A stretch of 64,000 bases of DNA from Phalacrocorax aristotelis (GCF_949628215.1 NC_134279.1:14411541-14475540); one strand, 5' to 3'; shown: positions 23,989 to 34,603, numbered from the stretch's first letter. Notes: generated from the letters alone by a model not told the origin. Made by a program: numbers and translations.

Positions 23989-24810
23989 AAACAGACACAG
24001 TTCATATCAATTTAATGGCACCAGGTGAAAATTGTTTTAAACCGATGCAGTTTAAACTGATTTTAAATGGATTTAAGCACACTGATTTTAAGTGAAGGTC
24101 AAAATACTCTATGTTACACTATGGTAAAGATGGAATAATTTACCTAGGTGCTTGTTTGTTTTGTCAGTATGGTGTTGGCAGCTGCTCTTGCTTTGCTTTA
24201 TTTTATAAGGGAACTTGTATCCAGGCTGTAACAAACTGTCACTGTTTCAGTGTGGTTGCTGTCTTTCACCTTTCCTTCCATTTGCACCACTCTTATGATT
24301 GCCTCAGAAACCTGGGTTAACTGGGGCTGTCTACAAGGATGGTGCTGTGAGCCACCAAGCCTACACAGGTAGGGGAAGCCTCTGAGAGGCAGGTGAAAAA
24401 TAAAAATTTACTAATTTGAGTTTAAAAAGCTCATGGAAGGCAAGAGTTTGGGCTGAGGCAATATGAAACTCTTCCTGGGCCAGGATCACATCACAAGAGA
24501 TTTAGACACATTTTAGTCTGTCACTCATTGAAAGCTCCTTTCAGAGAGAAAAAGGAAGTTTTGTTAAGTCTTTGTACTAGTAAAAGAAAGCGTTTTGGGA
24601 GAGGTACCATGGAGGTAGCAGCTACTGCGTATTAAAGATCTAAAAACAAAAAAAACCCATGCTCAAAACAATTTACAGATATTTTTAGAATAAAAGCAAT
24701 GAAACTAAACCAAACTCATTATCTTTGGGGTATAGAGTCATCCATGGAAATAAATAAGTAGTATAGCTGTTTACATCATTTGGGGCATGATTGTTATAAT
24801 CTGTGCACCC
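23989..24810. other. Non-coding host sequence
   Basis: Unique sequence between two CR1 pieces. Nothing recognised beyond short T/A runs and alternating TTTAAA-type words at about 24030-24090. Confidence 0.55.
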
Positions 24811-25562
24811 TCAGTAAGTTTGCCGATGACACCAAATTGGGAGGGAGCGTTGATCTGCTCAAGAGTAGGAAGGCTCTGCAGAGGGATATGGACAGGCTGG
24901 ATCAATGGGCCGAGGCCAGTCGTATGAGGTTTAACAAAGCCAAGCGCCAGGTCCTGCACTTGGGTTACAACAACTCCATGCAATGCCACAGGCTTGGGGA
25001 AGAGTGGGTGGAAAGCTGCCTGGCAGAAAAGGTCATGGGGCTGTTGGTCGAGAGAGGGCTGAACATGAGCCAGCAGTGTGCCCAGGCGGCCAAGAAGGCC
25101 AGCAGCATCCTGGCTTGTATCAGGAATGGTGTGGCCAGCAGGAGTAGGGAAGTGATTGTGCCCCTGTACTTGGCACTGGTGAGGCCACACCTCAAATACT
25201 GTGTTCAGTTTTGGGCCCTTCAGTACAAGAAGGACATTGAGGTGCTGGAGTGTGTCCAGAGAAGGGCAACGAAGCTGGTAGAGGGTTTGGAGAAAAAGTC
25301 TTATGAGGAGCAGCTGAGGGAGCTGGGGTTGTTTAGGGTGGAGAAGAGAAGGCTGAGGGGAGACCTTATCACTTTCCACAACTGCCTGAAAGGAGGTTGT
25401 AGCGAGGTGGGTGTTGGTCTCTTCTCCCAAGTAACAAGTGATAGGACAAGAGGAAATGGCCTCAAGCTGCATCAGGGGAGGTTTAGATTGGATATTAGGA
25501 AAGATTTCTTTACTGAAAGAGTGGTCAGGCATTGGAACAGGCTGCCCAGGGAAGTGGTTTAG
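24811..25562 (+). pseudogene. CR1 ORF2 C-terminal remnant (RT thumb and C-terminal region)
   Basis: The frame holds FADDTKLGG (RT catalytic box C), the DRLDQWAE helix, [27 protein letters not shown], the [14 protein letters not shown] segment and [11 protein letters not shown], ending at [11 protein letters not shown] and a stop at 25560-25562. These are the standard C-terminal segments of CR1 ORF2. The endonuclease and the N-terminal RT boxes are missing because of 5' truncation, so no active enzyme is possible. It has no promoter or start codon of its own. Confidence 0.93.
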
Positions 25563-25698
25563 TCACCATCCCTGGAGGTGTTGAAAAAACATGTAGTCAT
25601 GGCACTTCAGGGCATGGTTTAGGAGGCGTGAGGGTGTCAGGTTGATGGTTGGACTTGGTGATCCTAGAGGTCTTTTTCAACCTAAATGGTTCTATGAT
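24811..25698 (+). mobile_element. CR1 LINE, 5'-truncated, 3' half of RT plus 3' UTR
   Basis: A 5'-truncated CR1 copy beginning just before the catalytic FADDTKL codons and running through the end of ORF2 into a short 3' UTR that ends 'cctaaatggttctatgatct'. It is the best-preserved LINE in the window, with no stop for about 250 codons. Truncation at the 5' end is normal for target-primed reverse transcription of LINEs. Confidence 0.95.
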
Positions 25699-27527
25699 CT
25701 CTGATTTTTCAGGTTTCTTGTTCATCAAACAGTGAGGCAGGAGCCAGGATGAAGATCTAAGTTACTGGATAAAGCAGCAGTAACCCTCCCCATAGCTGTA
25801 ATAACAAAGTTGTTCTCTGATTTAAAAGAACAGCATGCTGAAACATTAAAGCATATGGAAGGTTTCCAGATGAAGAAAATAAATTAAACTAACTTAGAAG
25901 CTTCTGATTTATGGTACCAGTGGATACAAAGCTTTACAAGATTGTCTCATTCAGAAGCTTATAATTAGAGTATCTGTTTTCTTGTGGGAAACTGTTTCTT
26001 TATATATCTGAAAGGACAAATTCCTTACTAGTTCTATCATCTATTTTATTTATTTTTCATGTTACGATTCAGACAAAAGTATTTTTCAAATGTCAACAAG
26101 TCAGCTATTCATATTTGACAATCTGTGACTCAAACCCATTTTAAAAAATCACACATTAAATTAGAAATAGCACTCTAGACTGTCTTTATTACACAGAATT
26201 CTTAAGAATTGGTTTTTTGTAATACCTTAACCCTGAAATCAAGTTGATAGACAGAGTGGTCTTTAAGACAGATTCAAAGCAGTCTAGTGAGGAAGAGGAG
26301 AGATTGTAAAATAGTCGTTTGCCTGAGGACATGGTGCTATTTAATACCTGGATAGGAACCTCTGGCTTATTCTTTAGCCTTTTTGGCATAGCAAATGGGA
26401 ATAATAACCTAACTAAGAATTGTAGGCTCTTCAACTAAGAACATGTGCACACTCTGTTACTGTTCTGCCTGAACCTTTTGTAGGTACGTCAAGTTGTGGT
26501 TTCTTCACAGCTGAGAGATTATATAGCTCCTGTAGCCTTCAGTTATCTCCTATTTCTAAATGTCTGATTTGTTTTGCTGTTTCTTCAAGGTTTCTTCCTG
26601 TAGACAAATATGTTTCCAGTGTAGAAACTTTTGGAAAAGTCAGGCGTTTTAATTAACAGACACTTAAATATTGCCATGCCTCCAAAAATCTAGAGGACTG
26701 TTCAATATCTAGAATGAGAAAATACCTGACAAAAAAATTAGGTGTTAAGAATTATAACTTGATGAAAGATAGTTTTCTAGGGTGGGTGCCCCCTTTTCCC
26801 ACTTGAACTGCAGGATAATGGAAAAGGGCTCTAGTGCTAAGGAAAAGGAGCTTGTGAAAGTTTGGACACACATTATCAGCTGGTATTTGCTGCTGCCTTC
26901 CTTCCAGGACACACTGCCCCTAATGAGAGGTGCCAATGAAAGGGAACTTGTGGGTGCTCCGTGACTGTTTTACACTGAAGTCCTGTGCCTCAGCTGAAGC
27001 TGCTGTCTTCTGTACTTGAGTGTGGCAAGAGGGCTCAGATTAACTCTTCCCCCAAAAAAGAGTTGTGGGACAGTGAGGCCTGCTAAACAGCTAGGAAGGA
27101 AGAGCATTGTCAGTCTTTCACTAAGTAAATGAGTGCTTAAACCTTAGCACCTTTGCATAGTGCTCCATAGGAAATGTACAGCACCTATTAATGGTATTTA
27201 GCAATTATTGCTCTCTGAAGAAAGTTTCAAATTAATTTTCCTCTGCAATCAGTTTCTCCAATGTACTTTTTTGTAATGTATCTGATTGCTATGGATGAAA
27301 CAGTAATCATGTCTTCTTCCATTTAGTATATAGAGTTGATAGTATTTTGTTAATGAGTGGTTTACCATTTCCCTCCAAAAGGAATCATATTTTCCCTGTT
27401 CCTTTATGCATGTGGGTTTGCTACTATAAAAAAAAGAGGGTATGGAGGTAGGTTTTTTTAACTGGAAAAGTTGATGCTAGACAAGACTGATTATAAATGT
27501 AATTCAGTGATATCTGAAATGCCTACT
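25699..27527. other. Non-coding host sequence
   Basis: AT-rich unique DNA. No gene, tRNA or repeat family recognised. Confidence 0.55.
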
Positions 27528-27697
27528 GAAACAGGCTGCCCAGAGAAGCAGTGGAGTCACCATCTGTGGAGGTGTTCAAAAAACCTGTAGACGTGGCACT
27601 TGGGGACATGGTTTAGGAGACATGGTAGTGTTGGTTTGACAGTTGCACTTGATGATCCTAGAGGTCTTTTCCAACCTTAATGATTCTATGATTCTAC
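27528..27697 (+). mobile_element. CR1 LINE 3' end (short)
   Basis: Starts at 'gaaacaggctgcccagagaa' and ends with 'ccaaccttaatgattctatg' plus one more partial octamer. Only the last codons of ORF2 and the 3' UTR are present. It is of the same subfamily as the copy at 59233-59402. Confidence 0.94.
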
Positions 27698-30481
27698 GCT
27701 TAACATGATCTCTTAACAGGAGTTCTAACAAGATGTTTGATCATTTGCAGTTGCACTAGGACACTGTAAGTCTATGCAGCATCATTTTTCACTTAGCTTT
27801 TAGGTGATTTTGAGTGATAATGAAGTTGACATACTGTATTTAATACTATTGGTCAGTATCTAGAATTAAATTTAAAGGTATCTGGTATGCTGGATTCCCT
27901 GGCATGCAAACTCCCGTGTAACAGAAAGAGGGTTAAATATTTTTTTTAGTGAAGGACAACTGCATAGTTGTATGTTTTGTTTATAAAAAAATCTATTAAA
28001 TTCCATTGACATAGAGGTTACAGTGCTGCAGCATAATCAATTCTCCTGTGTTGCTGGAATTTAGCCTGTAGAGGTTTAAGTGGGATTTCAGATAGGTTGT
28101 ATAACATCAGAAGTATTGTACCTACATTGGAAAGTGTAATTTTGTTTATTTCAAAATAATGTGCAATTTTAAAATCCAAAAATGGTAGTTAGGATGCAAA
28201 ATACCACTTTTCATTTTTGAAAGGACATATACCTCTGAGCTGTTTTGGTGAGGCCTCATGTACATTTTCTTCAGTTCTCTTTGTACAGGTAAAATTACTA
28301 TATTAAAAGTCTAAGGATAACTTGATAAAGTTCCTTTGTAAAGATAGTGACTCAACTGGAAAACAGAAAATAAGTATTGTACCTAGTTTGTGATGAGTCC
28401 AAATGTACAAATTAAATCTTTTAAACTCAGCATTATTTGATGACAGTGATGCATACTCGCAAAGTCTGCATACCTGTTAGAAATAATGGAGCATAGAGCT
28501 CTTGACATGCTTTCTAAGTTGTTTCAGAAACTGAGAAGGCTCTGGGATCACAGTATAACTCAGGATGTAAATTAGTATCTAATCAAAGTATAGTTCAAAT
28601 GTTTCCCTGGATTAAGTAGGCCATGAATATTGTCCCTTCTTGGCATACATAGAAAACATTCCTGAGTTGGGTGCTTCAGTACCTGAAGGTGGATTGGTTA
28701 GGAGGTGCAGGAGAAGTTTTTTAGAAGTAGAAAAGCCAACTTTGTGCCTGTTGCCAGTTTGACTTGTGACCCTTTGTCTCCTGCACTCTCCTCTTTCTGT
28801 TCTTATTCCTGGAGAGTGCTCTGTTCATCTGTGCTTACCTGGATGTCTTATTTGGTGCAGATGCTTCATGTCTGAAGGTCAATTTTGTAGAAGAGTTTAA
28901 CAGAGAAAGGGGTTAAGGAGAGGCTGCTTGAGTTTATGCCTGAGTAAGGTCAGCTGTCATACATTTGGGAGTACAAGCACTAGCCAAGGGGAGCCTGCTC
29001 TGCAGTTAGAATAAACAGTCTTTTTTTTGCTACCTTCCCACCCTGATAAACTTAAGTAGCTCTCACTGAACTTCAATTAACTCTTGCATCTTACTGATAT
29101 GCCCCCTGTGGGTTTGGCTAAGTCAAGACTGCCCTTTATATAACAGCTCATGATCTAAGCTCCAGATACTGCAGTAAAAAGAAAAACAACTGAACAAGTG
29201 AATGATGGATCCTGAGATGAGATCATTGTGCAAAATAATGAACCACTTCTTTCAGAGATGAAATATTACTGTAATTCCAGCAATGTTCTGGCTATCATAA
29301 CTGAGTTACTATTGCCCTGGAGGTTTTGTAATCAGCCTACTGGAGTGCAGTCTCACGTCTGCTAAAACGCTCCAGTTAAGTGACCGTACTGATGCAGTTA
29401 TGCTCATTTATTACATGCTTACATTCACTGTAGGTGGAGACATAAGAAGGCAATCTTCTATGCAGGGGATAATCACAACATGACAGGCAAGGCAATATTA
29501 ATAGCGGTGACCAATAAACGTGGAAGGGCCAAAACTAGTGTCTCATGAGAGTCTGGTTGAACATCAGTGCGGGACATGAGAAGGAGCTCACTGCTGAGGC
29601 TTCTGTTTCCCCTGTGCTAAGGATGTGCCTGCTTACGGTTCTGCATGAACCAAACTCCTTGCAGTCCAGGCTCTCAAAGCATGCTCTGGTTATATTGCTT
29701 TAACTACTATTTCTTCTGTGATATATCAGCAGGTAATAAACATGAGGTTATTCCTGTCAAGTGTTACAAGAAGTTTGGTCAGAAACACAAACAAGTTGTG
29801 GGCTTCCCAGTTCCTGAGTTTGGCCTTGCTCAGATGACTACCTGCTGCAGTTTGGAAGGAAGAAGAAACAAACAGCACAGGTTTTGCAACAGTGAAGTGG
29901 AAAAGAGTATCTTTTTTACACTTTGTGCCTGTAGAATAGAGCCCAATTTGTGGGACTGAAGCAACAGCAACATGCCAAGATGGGTGTAGTTGGGACTGCT
30001 GCACACACGCAAGGGCTTTGCAAAGCAGCATCTTGAGAAAAGGAGGTGGTCCTCTGAGGGTAGGAGGTGAGTGAAACAGATTGTCTGCCAGGCTAAAGTT
30101 GGCCGTGGGGCCCTGATACTGTTCCTCATTGTGAACCCGAATGGTCTGGCAGATTCCCTCTTGCATGCAGCAGCAAAGGGAATTGTGTTGGTGTGAGCAT
30201 GGGTGGTGGTGTGTCCCCATTGGCCTTGCAGCACTGGGCACCTGCCACAATCCCTCTTACCTGGCCAACAGCTGGTCTTGTAATAGTTCACTTGGAGAGA
30301 GGATGTTTCCTAAATACAGCTGGAATTCATACAGATGTCTGTGAATGCTTGCTTCATGACTGGTTTTTCAAGAAATACTGGACACCTCTCCAGTCTTGTG
30401 AAATCCATCAAAGCATCAGTGAAAATACATGAACCGGTGCTTGAAATGGTCATTTTTCCTCACATAAAGAACCAGTGTTTT
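27698..30481. other. Non-coding host sequence
   Basis: Unique sequence up to the insertion site of provirus B. Several open frames of 90-174 codons overlap on both strands at about 29.6-30.4 kb. They coincide with a locally GC-richer patch and have no domain, so I do not call a gene. Confidence 0.55.
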
Positions 30482-30486
30482 ATACC
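30482..30486. repeat. Target site duplication of provirus B (left copy)
   Basis: ATACC before the 5' LTR, against ATACT at 37009-37013 after the 3' LTR, one mismatch in five. The 5-bp size agrees with the solo LTR and with provirus A. Confidence 0.75.
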
Positions 30487-30629
30487 TCTGCTGGTTTTGG
30501 CTGAGAAGGGGTTAATTCTCCTCACTGTGGGGGTCGGCTACCTTTCCAGCTTCCCGCGCTCTGCCACGTGGCGTGGCAGGGGGGGCTGGGAGGGGCAGGG
30601 CCATGGTGGGGGCGGCTGACCCCGACTGG

Positions 30630-30677
30630 CCAATGGCAGGTTCATTCCATACCATGTGACACCATGACCAGTATATT
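30630..30677 (+). promoter_or_regulatory. LTR core promoter: CCAAT box and TATA-like element
   Basis: CCAAT at 30630-30634 and TATATT at 30672-30677, about 40 bases apart. The cap site would lie near 30700 in the GC-rich block. From there to the gag ATG at 31052 there is no upstream ATG, which supports that start. Confidence 0.6.
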
Positions 30678-30870
30678 GAGGGGGGGGCAGTGGCAGCGCG
30701 GAGGCGGCGCGGCGTCGGGTCGGCGGGCGGCGAGCGGCTGCGGCGCGTGCGGTTTGTTCCGGCGGTTCGTTCCCCCTCTCCCCTCCCTTCCCCCCCTCCC
30801 CCGGGGCTTTGCGCCTCTCGTTGTTCTCCTTTACATTGCATTTCTACTGTTGTTTCTTTTAATTTTAATT

Positions 30871-30876
30871 ATTAAA
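30871..30876 (+). terminator. Polyadenylation signal ATTAAA in 5' LTR
   Basis: ATTAAA in an AT-rich context after the GC-rich R region. The same signal is at 36893-36898 in the 3' LTR, where it would act on the genomic transcript. It is also conserved in the older solo LTR. Confidence 0.7.
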
Positions 30877-30993
30877 CTGTTCTTATCCCAACCCACGAGC
30901 GTTACCCTTCTGATTCTCTCCCCCATCTACCGGTGGGGGAGTGAGCGAGCGACTGTGTGGGGCTGAGCTGCCGCTAAACCACGACAGTCTTTT

Positions 30994-31011
30994 TGGCGCC
31001 CAACGTGGGGC
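30994..31011 (+). promoter_or_regulatory. Primer-binding site, tRNA-Lys1,2 type (copy B)
   Basis: TGGCGCCCAACGTGGGGC, an 18-base match to the complement of the tRNA-Lys1,2 3' end, seven bases (GTCTTTT) after the LTR. The same primer is used by foamy viruses, Mason-Pfizer monkey virus and HERV-K. Confidence 0.94.
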
Positions 31012-31051
31012 TCAAGGGTTGGAGATAACAACAGCTGCTGGTCCCAGCACC

Positions 31052-32920
31052 ATGTTGTCCTTTTTGCAGTTGGTGTTAAAAATCGGTGTTGGTTGTTTGA
31101 GTCTGCTGTGTTCTGCTGTGATTAGTAATGTTTTGCCTACGAGATTTGTTATACAAACACTCGTTTTCAGCTTTATCTGGTATTTGGGGTTTTTGCTGAA
31201 ACCGTTACTGTACTTCGGATACCACCTTGTTGAGGCAATTAGCAATTATACCTCCTCCTCTGAGAGATTTTATATGGAGGAAATACAGAATAGTACCTTT
31301 GCAACTTTGTTCTATGATGTCTGTGCCTTTGTTACAACAACGTTTTTGTATCTTGAACATCCTTGGGTGGTTAAGGTGCACTTATTGTTAGTTTTTGGGC
31401 ATGTTGTTTTGGTTTTGACTAAGCAACTTAAGAATATCACCCAGAAATCTGCCCCGAGGCTTGATAGTTACGAGTGGCAGGGCATGTGGGATAGCATGGG
31501 CAAATACCTAGGGCAGTGGGCACCCCCAGTGTTTTGGAGTTTCACCCCCAAACAAGTGCAGAATCCTAAAAAACTAGTAGAATATTTGGAGAAAGTATGT
31601 TGTTACGCTGGGAACTCCAGAGAGACACAGATAACTGCAACGTGCTGGGGTCTGGCCCATGCATACCGAGCCCTGCTCAACAGTATTCAGTGCCCCCAGG
31701 GGGAAGAGAATGTCTCTGGATTGAAATGCAAAGTGACTGGCACTGTAGACAATCCAGCCCTGACAACAGGCACTGCAGCCACTCAAACCCCCACAACAAG
31801 TACCGGAGCTAGCTCAGAAAATAAACCCGTACCAGTATCAGTTGCCCCCATACACAAGACGAAATATTGGAAGCGGACATCAACTCGTTTAGAACGGGAT
31901 GATGAAGAACCAGGGCCATCGCGGGGAGAGGAGGGAGAAGTAATAAATGAAATAGAGACCACCCGATCCCTGTCCTTAAGCGAGTTGCGAGATATGCGAA
32001 AAGATTATAGCCGTCGTTCAGGTGAGCACATTGTCACCTGGCTGCTCCGATGCTGGGATAATGGGGCCAGTAGCCTGGAACTAGAGGGAAAAGAAGCCAA
32101 ACAATTGGGATCCCTTTCTGGGGAAGGGGGCGTTGACAAAGCAATTGGAAAAAAACCACAAGCCCTCAGCCTCTGGAGGCGACTCCTGTCTGGAGTGAAG
32201 GAAAGGTATCCCTTTAAAGAAGATGTTACATATCGTCCAGGAGAATGGGCAACTATGGAGAAAGGCATCCAGTATCTAAGGGAATTAGCTGTGTTTGAGG
32301 TGATTTATGGTGACCTGGATGATCAACGGTCATCCAAAGATCCAGATGAAGCCGAGTGCACACGACCCATGTGGCGGAAGTTTGTACGGAGCGCACCATC
32401 TTCGCATGCAAACTCATTGGCAGTGATGTCCTGGAAAGATGACGAGACACCAACGGTGGCAGAGGTGATAGATAGACTCCGGGATTATGACACAAATATC
32501 TCTTCCTCGCTTGTCTCTGCTGTGGAGAAACTATCCCAAGAGGTCCAGCAACTCAAAGAAGATCTGTCCTACTCCCCACCTCGACAGAGCAGTGTCTCAG
32601 CTGTTAGGAATAAGCGTCCTTTGGCTCAAAGAAGGGGATACACACCACGGGCCACCCTATGGTTCTACCTGCGTGACCACGGAGAGGACATGATGAGGTG
32701 GGATGGCAAGCCTACTTCGACCCTACAGGCACGAGTACATGAACTGCAAGGAAGAACAGTCACTCAGGGAGGCTCTTCCAGGAAAGCTGCTGCTCCAGTG
32801 TCCAGCGAGCAAGTCCCCAGACAGAGGAGTAGAAGCACAGATTTTATTTCTAAGTGTAATAGAGGGACTCCTGATTCACATTTACAGGAAGTGAGTTGTG
32901 ACTGCCATGATCAGGACTAG
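31052..32920 (+). CDS. gag: Gag polyprotein of provirus B, intact, with hydrophobic N-terminus
   Basis: 622 residues ending at TAG 32918-32920. The ATG at 31052 has A at -3 and is the first ATG after the predicted cap site. The frame is open upstream to about 30914 but only with non-AUG codons. Residues 1-125 hold about four hydrophobic segments, with sequons NYT (65) and NST (80) between segments two and three and NIT (128) after segment four. Residues about 309-478 (SELRDMRKDY, TWLLRCWDNGA, WRKFVRSAP) look like an ERV-L-type capsid region, by motif and position only. A heptad-like stretch follows (about 482-504), then a basic Arg-rich tail. I see no CCHC zinc knuckle and no N-terminal myristoylation glycine. 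A membrane-embedded N-terminus would anchor Gag in a membrane without a matrix domain. That is an inference. Confidence 0.88.
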   Translation: MLSFLQLVLKIGVGCLSLLCSAVISNVLPTRFVIQTLVFSFIWYLGFLLKPLLYFGYHLVEAISNYTSSSERFYMEEIQNSTFATLFYDVCAFVTTTFLYLEHPWVVKVHLLLVFGHVVLVLTKQLKNITQKSAPRLDSYEWQGMWDSMGKYLGQWAPPVFWSFTPKQVQNPKKLVEYLEKVCCYAGNSRETQITATCWGLAHAYRALLNSIQCPQGEENVSGLKCKVTGTVDNPALTTGTAATQTPTTSTGASSENKPVPVSVAPIHKTKYWKRTSTRLERDDEEPGPSRGEEGEVINEIETTRSLSLSELRDMRKDYSRRSGEHIVTWLLRCWDNGASSLELEGKEAKQLGSLSGEGGVDKAIGKKPQALSLWRRLLSGVKERYPFKEDVTYRPGEWATMEKGIQYLRELAVFEVIYGDLDDQRSSKDPDEAECTRPMWRKFVRSAPSSHANSLAVMSWKDDETPTVAEVIDRLRDYDTNISSSLVSAVEKLSQEVQQLKEDLSYSPPRQSSVSAVRNKRPLAQRRGYTPRATLWFYLRDHGEDMMRWDGKPTSTLQARVHELQGRTVTQGGSSRKAAAPVSSEQVPRQRSRSTDFISKCNRGTPDSHLQEVSCDCHDQD

Positions 32921-32948
32921 AGGGGCCCTGCCTCCAGCCGGGTGGAGG
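32921..32948 (+). promoter_or_regulatory. Amber-codon context and hairpin, candidate gag-pol readthrough signal
   Basis: After the gag TAG comes a ten-base spacer AGGGGCCCTG, then stem CCTCCA (32931-32936), loop GCCGGG, stem TGGAGG (32943-32948). The pol frame continues in phase without a start codon. Four loop bases CCGG could pair with a CCGG at 32959-32962 to form a pseudoknot. The layout resembles the in-frame UAG plus downstream pseudoknot of murine leukaemia virus. Sequence and structure are the same in copy A. Confidence 0.6.
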
Positions 32949-34603
32949 AAAGGGATAACCGGGCTTACTGGACTGTGTGGATCCGATGGCCTGGCACGTC
33001 CGACCCACAGGAGTATAAAGCTTTAGTGGACACCGGCGCACAGTGCACCTTAATGCCATCAAACTATATAGGGGCAGAACCCATCAGCATTGCTGGAGTG
33101 ACAGGGGGATCTCAAGAGCTAACTGTATTGGAGGCCGAAGTGAGCCTAACTGGCAATGAGTGGCAGAAGCACCCCATTGTGACTGGCCCAGAGGCTCCGT
33201 GCATCCTTGGCATAGACTACCTCAGGAGAGGGTATTTCAAGGACCCAAAAGGTTACAAGTGGGCTTTTGGTGTAGCTGCCTTGGAGACGGAGGAAACTGA
33301 ACAGCTGTCTACCTTGCCCGGTCTCTCAAAGGACCCTTCTGTGGTGGGGTTGCTGAAGGTCAAAGAACAACAGGTGCCAATCGCCACCACAACAGTGCAC
33401 CGGCGGCAATATCGCACCAACAGAGACTCTCTGATCCCCATCCATAAACTCATTCACCAACTGAGGAGCCAAGGAGTCATCAGTAAGACCCACTCACCCT
33501 TTAACAGTCCCATATGGCCAGTCCGGAAGTCTAATGGAGAGTGGAGACTAACAGTAGACTATCGTGGCCTGAATGAAGTCACTCCACCGTTGAGTGCTGC
33601 TGTGCCAGACATGCTAGAACTTCAATATGAACTGGAGTCCAAGGCAGCCAAGTGGTATGCCACAATTGATATTGCTAATGCATTCTTCTCAATCCCTCTG
33701 GCAGCAGAGTGCAGGCCACAGTTTGCTTTCACATGGAGGGGCGTCCAGTACACCTGGAATCGACTGCCCCAGGGGTGGAAACACAGTCCTACCATTTGCC
33801 ACGGACTGATTCAGACTGTACTGGAACAGGGAGAAGCTCCAGAACACCTTCAATACATTGATGACATCATTGTGTGGGGCAGCACAGCAGAAGAAGTTTT
33901 TGAGAAAGGTGAGAAAATAGTCCAAATCCTTCTGAAAGCTGGTTTTGCCATAAGACAAAGTAAGGTGAAGGGACCTGCACGAGAAATCCAGTTCTTAGGA
34001 ATTAAATGGCAAGACGGTCGTCGTCAGATTCCAATGGATGTGATCAACAAAATAGCAGCCATGTCTCCACCAACTAGCAAAAAGGAAACACAAGCTTTCT
34101 TGGGCGTTGTGGGTTTTTGGAGAATGCATATTCCAAATTACAGTCTGATCGTGAGCCCTCTCTATCAAGTGACCCGGAAAAAGAATGATTTCAAATGGGG
34201 CCCTGAGCAACGACAAGCCTTTGAACAGATTAAACGAGAAATAGTCCATGCAGTAGCTCTTGGGCCAGTCCGGGCAGGACAAGATGTAAAAAGTGTGCTC
34301 TACAGTGCAGCCGGGGAGAATGGCCCTACGTGGAGCCTCTGGCAGAAAGCACCTGGGGAGACCCGGGGTCGACCCCTAGGGTTTTGGAGTCGGGGATACA
34401 GAGGGTCTGAAGCCCGCTATACTCCAACTGAAAAAGAGATATTGGCAGCATATGAAGGGGTTCGAGCTGCTTCAGAAGTGGTTGGTACTGAAGCACAGTT
34501 GCTCCTGGCACCCCGACTGCCAGTGCTGGGCTGGATGTTCAAAGGAAACATCCCTTTACACACCATGCAACTGATGCTACATGGAGTAAATGGGTTGCAC
34601 TGA
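32921..34603 (+). pseudogene. pol: pol part 1 of provirus B: protease, reverse transcriptase, connection
   Basis: The frame is in phase with gag after the amber codon. Numbering from the GTG at 32942: aspartic protease with LVDTGAQ (active-site Asp30) and a flap-like region, a linker to about 150, RT from about 165 with VRKSNGEWRL, TIDIANAF (Asp243), LPQGWKHSP (275-283) and YIDD (305-308), then FLGIKW and the AFLGVVGFWR helix of the RT thumb, and a connection domain with FWSRGY and TPTEKEILA. The frame stops at 34601-34603. The expected continuation lies in the next frame, so a single-base loss is inferred between about 34540 and 34565. All RT catalytic residues are present. Product would be a Gag-Pro-RT readthrough protein without RNase H or integrase. 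Confidence 0.9.

Larger units (their letters stand above)
30487..30986 (+). repeat. 5' LTR of provirus B (500 bp)
   Basis: Begins TCTGCTGG, where the 3' LTR and copy A have TGTGCTGG, so the terminal G of the TG end has changed to C; ends CCACGACA. U3 carries a CACGTG E-box (about 30567), a CCAAT box and a TATATT element. R is extremely GC- and CpG-rich (about 30690-30800) and gives way abruptly to a T/A-rich stretch with the ATTAAA signal. U5 closes with the TGTGTGGGGCTGAGC block. Confidence 0.95.

Noticed and set aside
30489..30986. Alternative LTR start two bases further in (TGCTGG) with a 7-bp duplication
   Set aside because: Both other elements in the window show TGTGCTGG starts with 5-bp duplications, and the 3' LTR of B also starts TGTGCTGG, so a changed base in the 5' LTR is the simpler reading.
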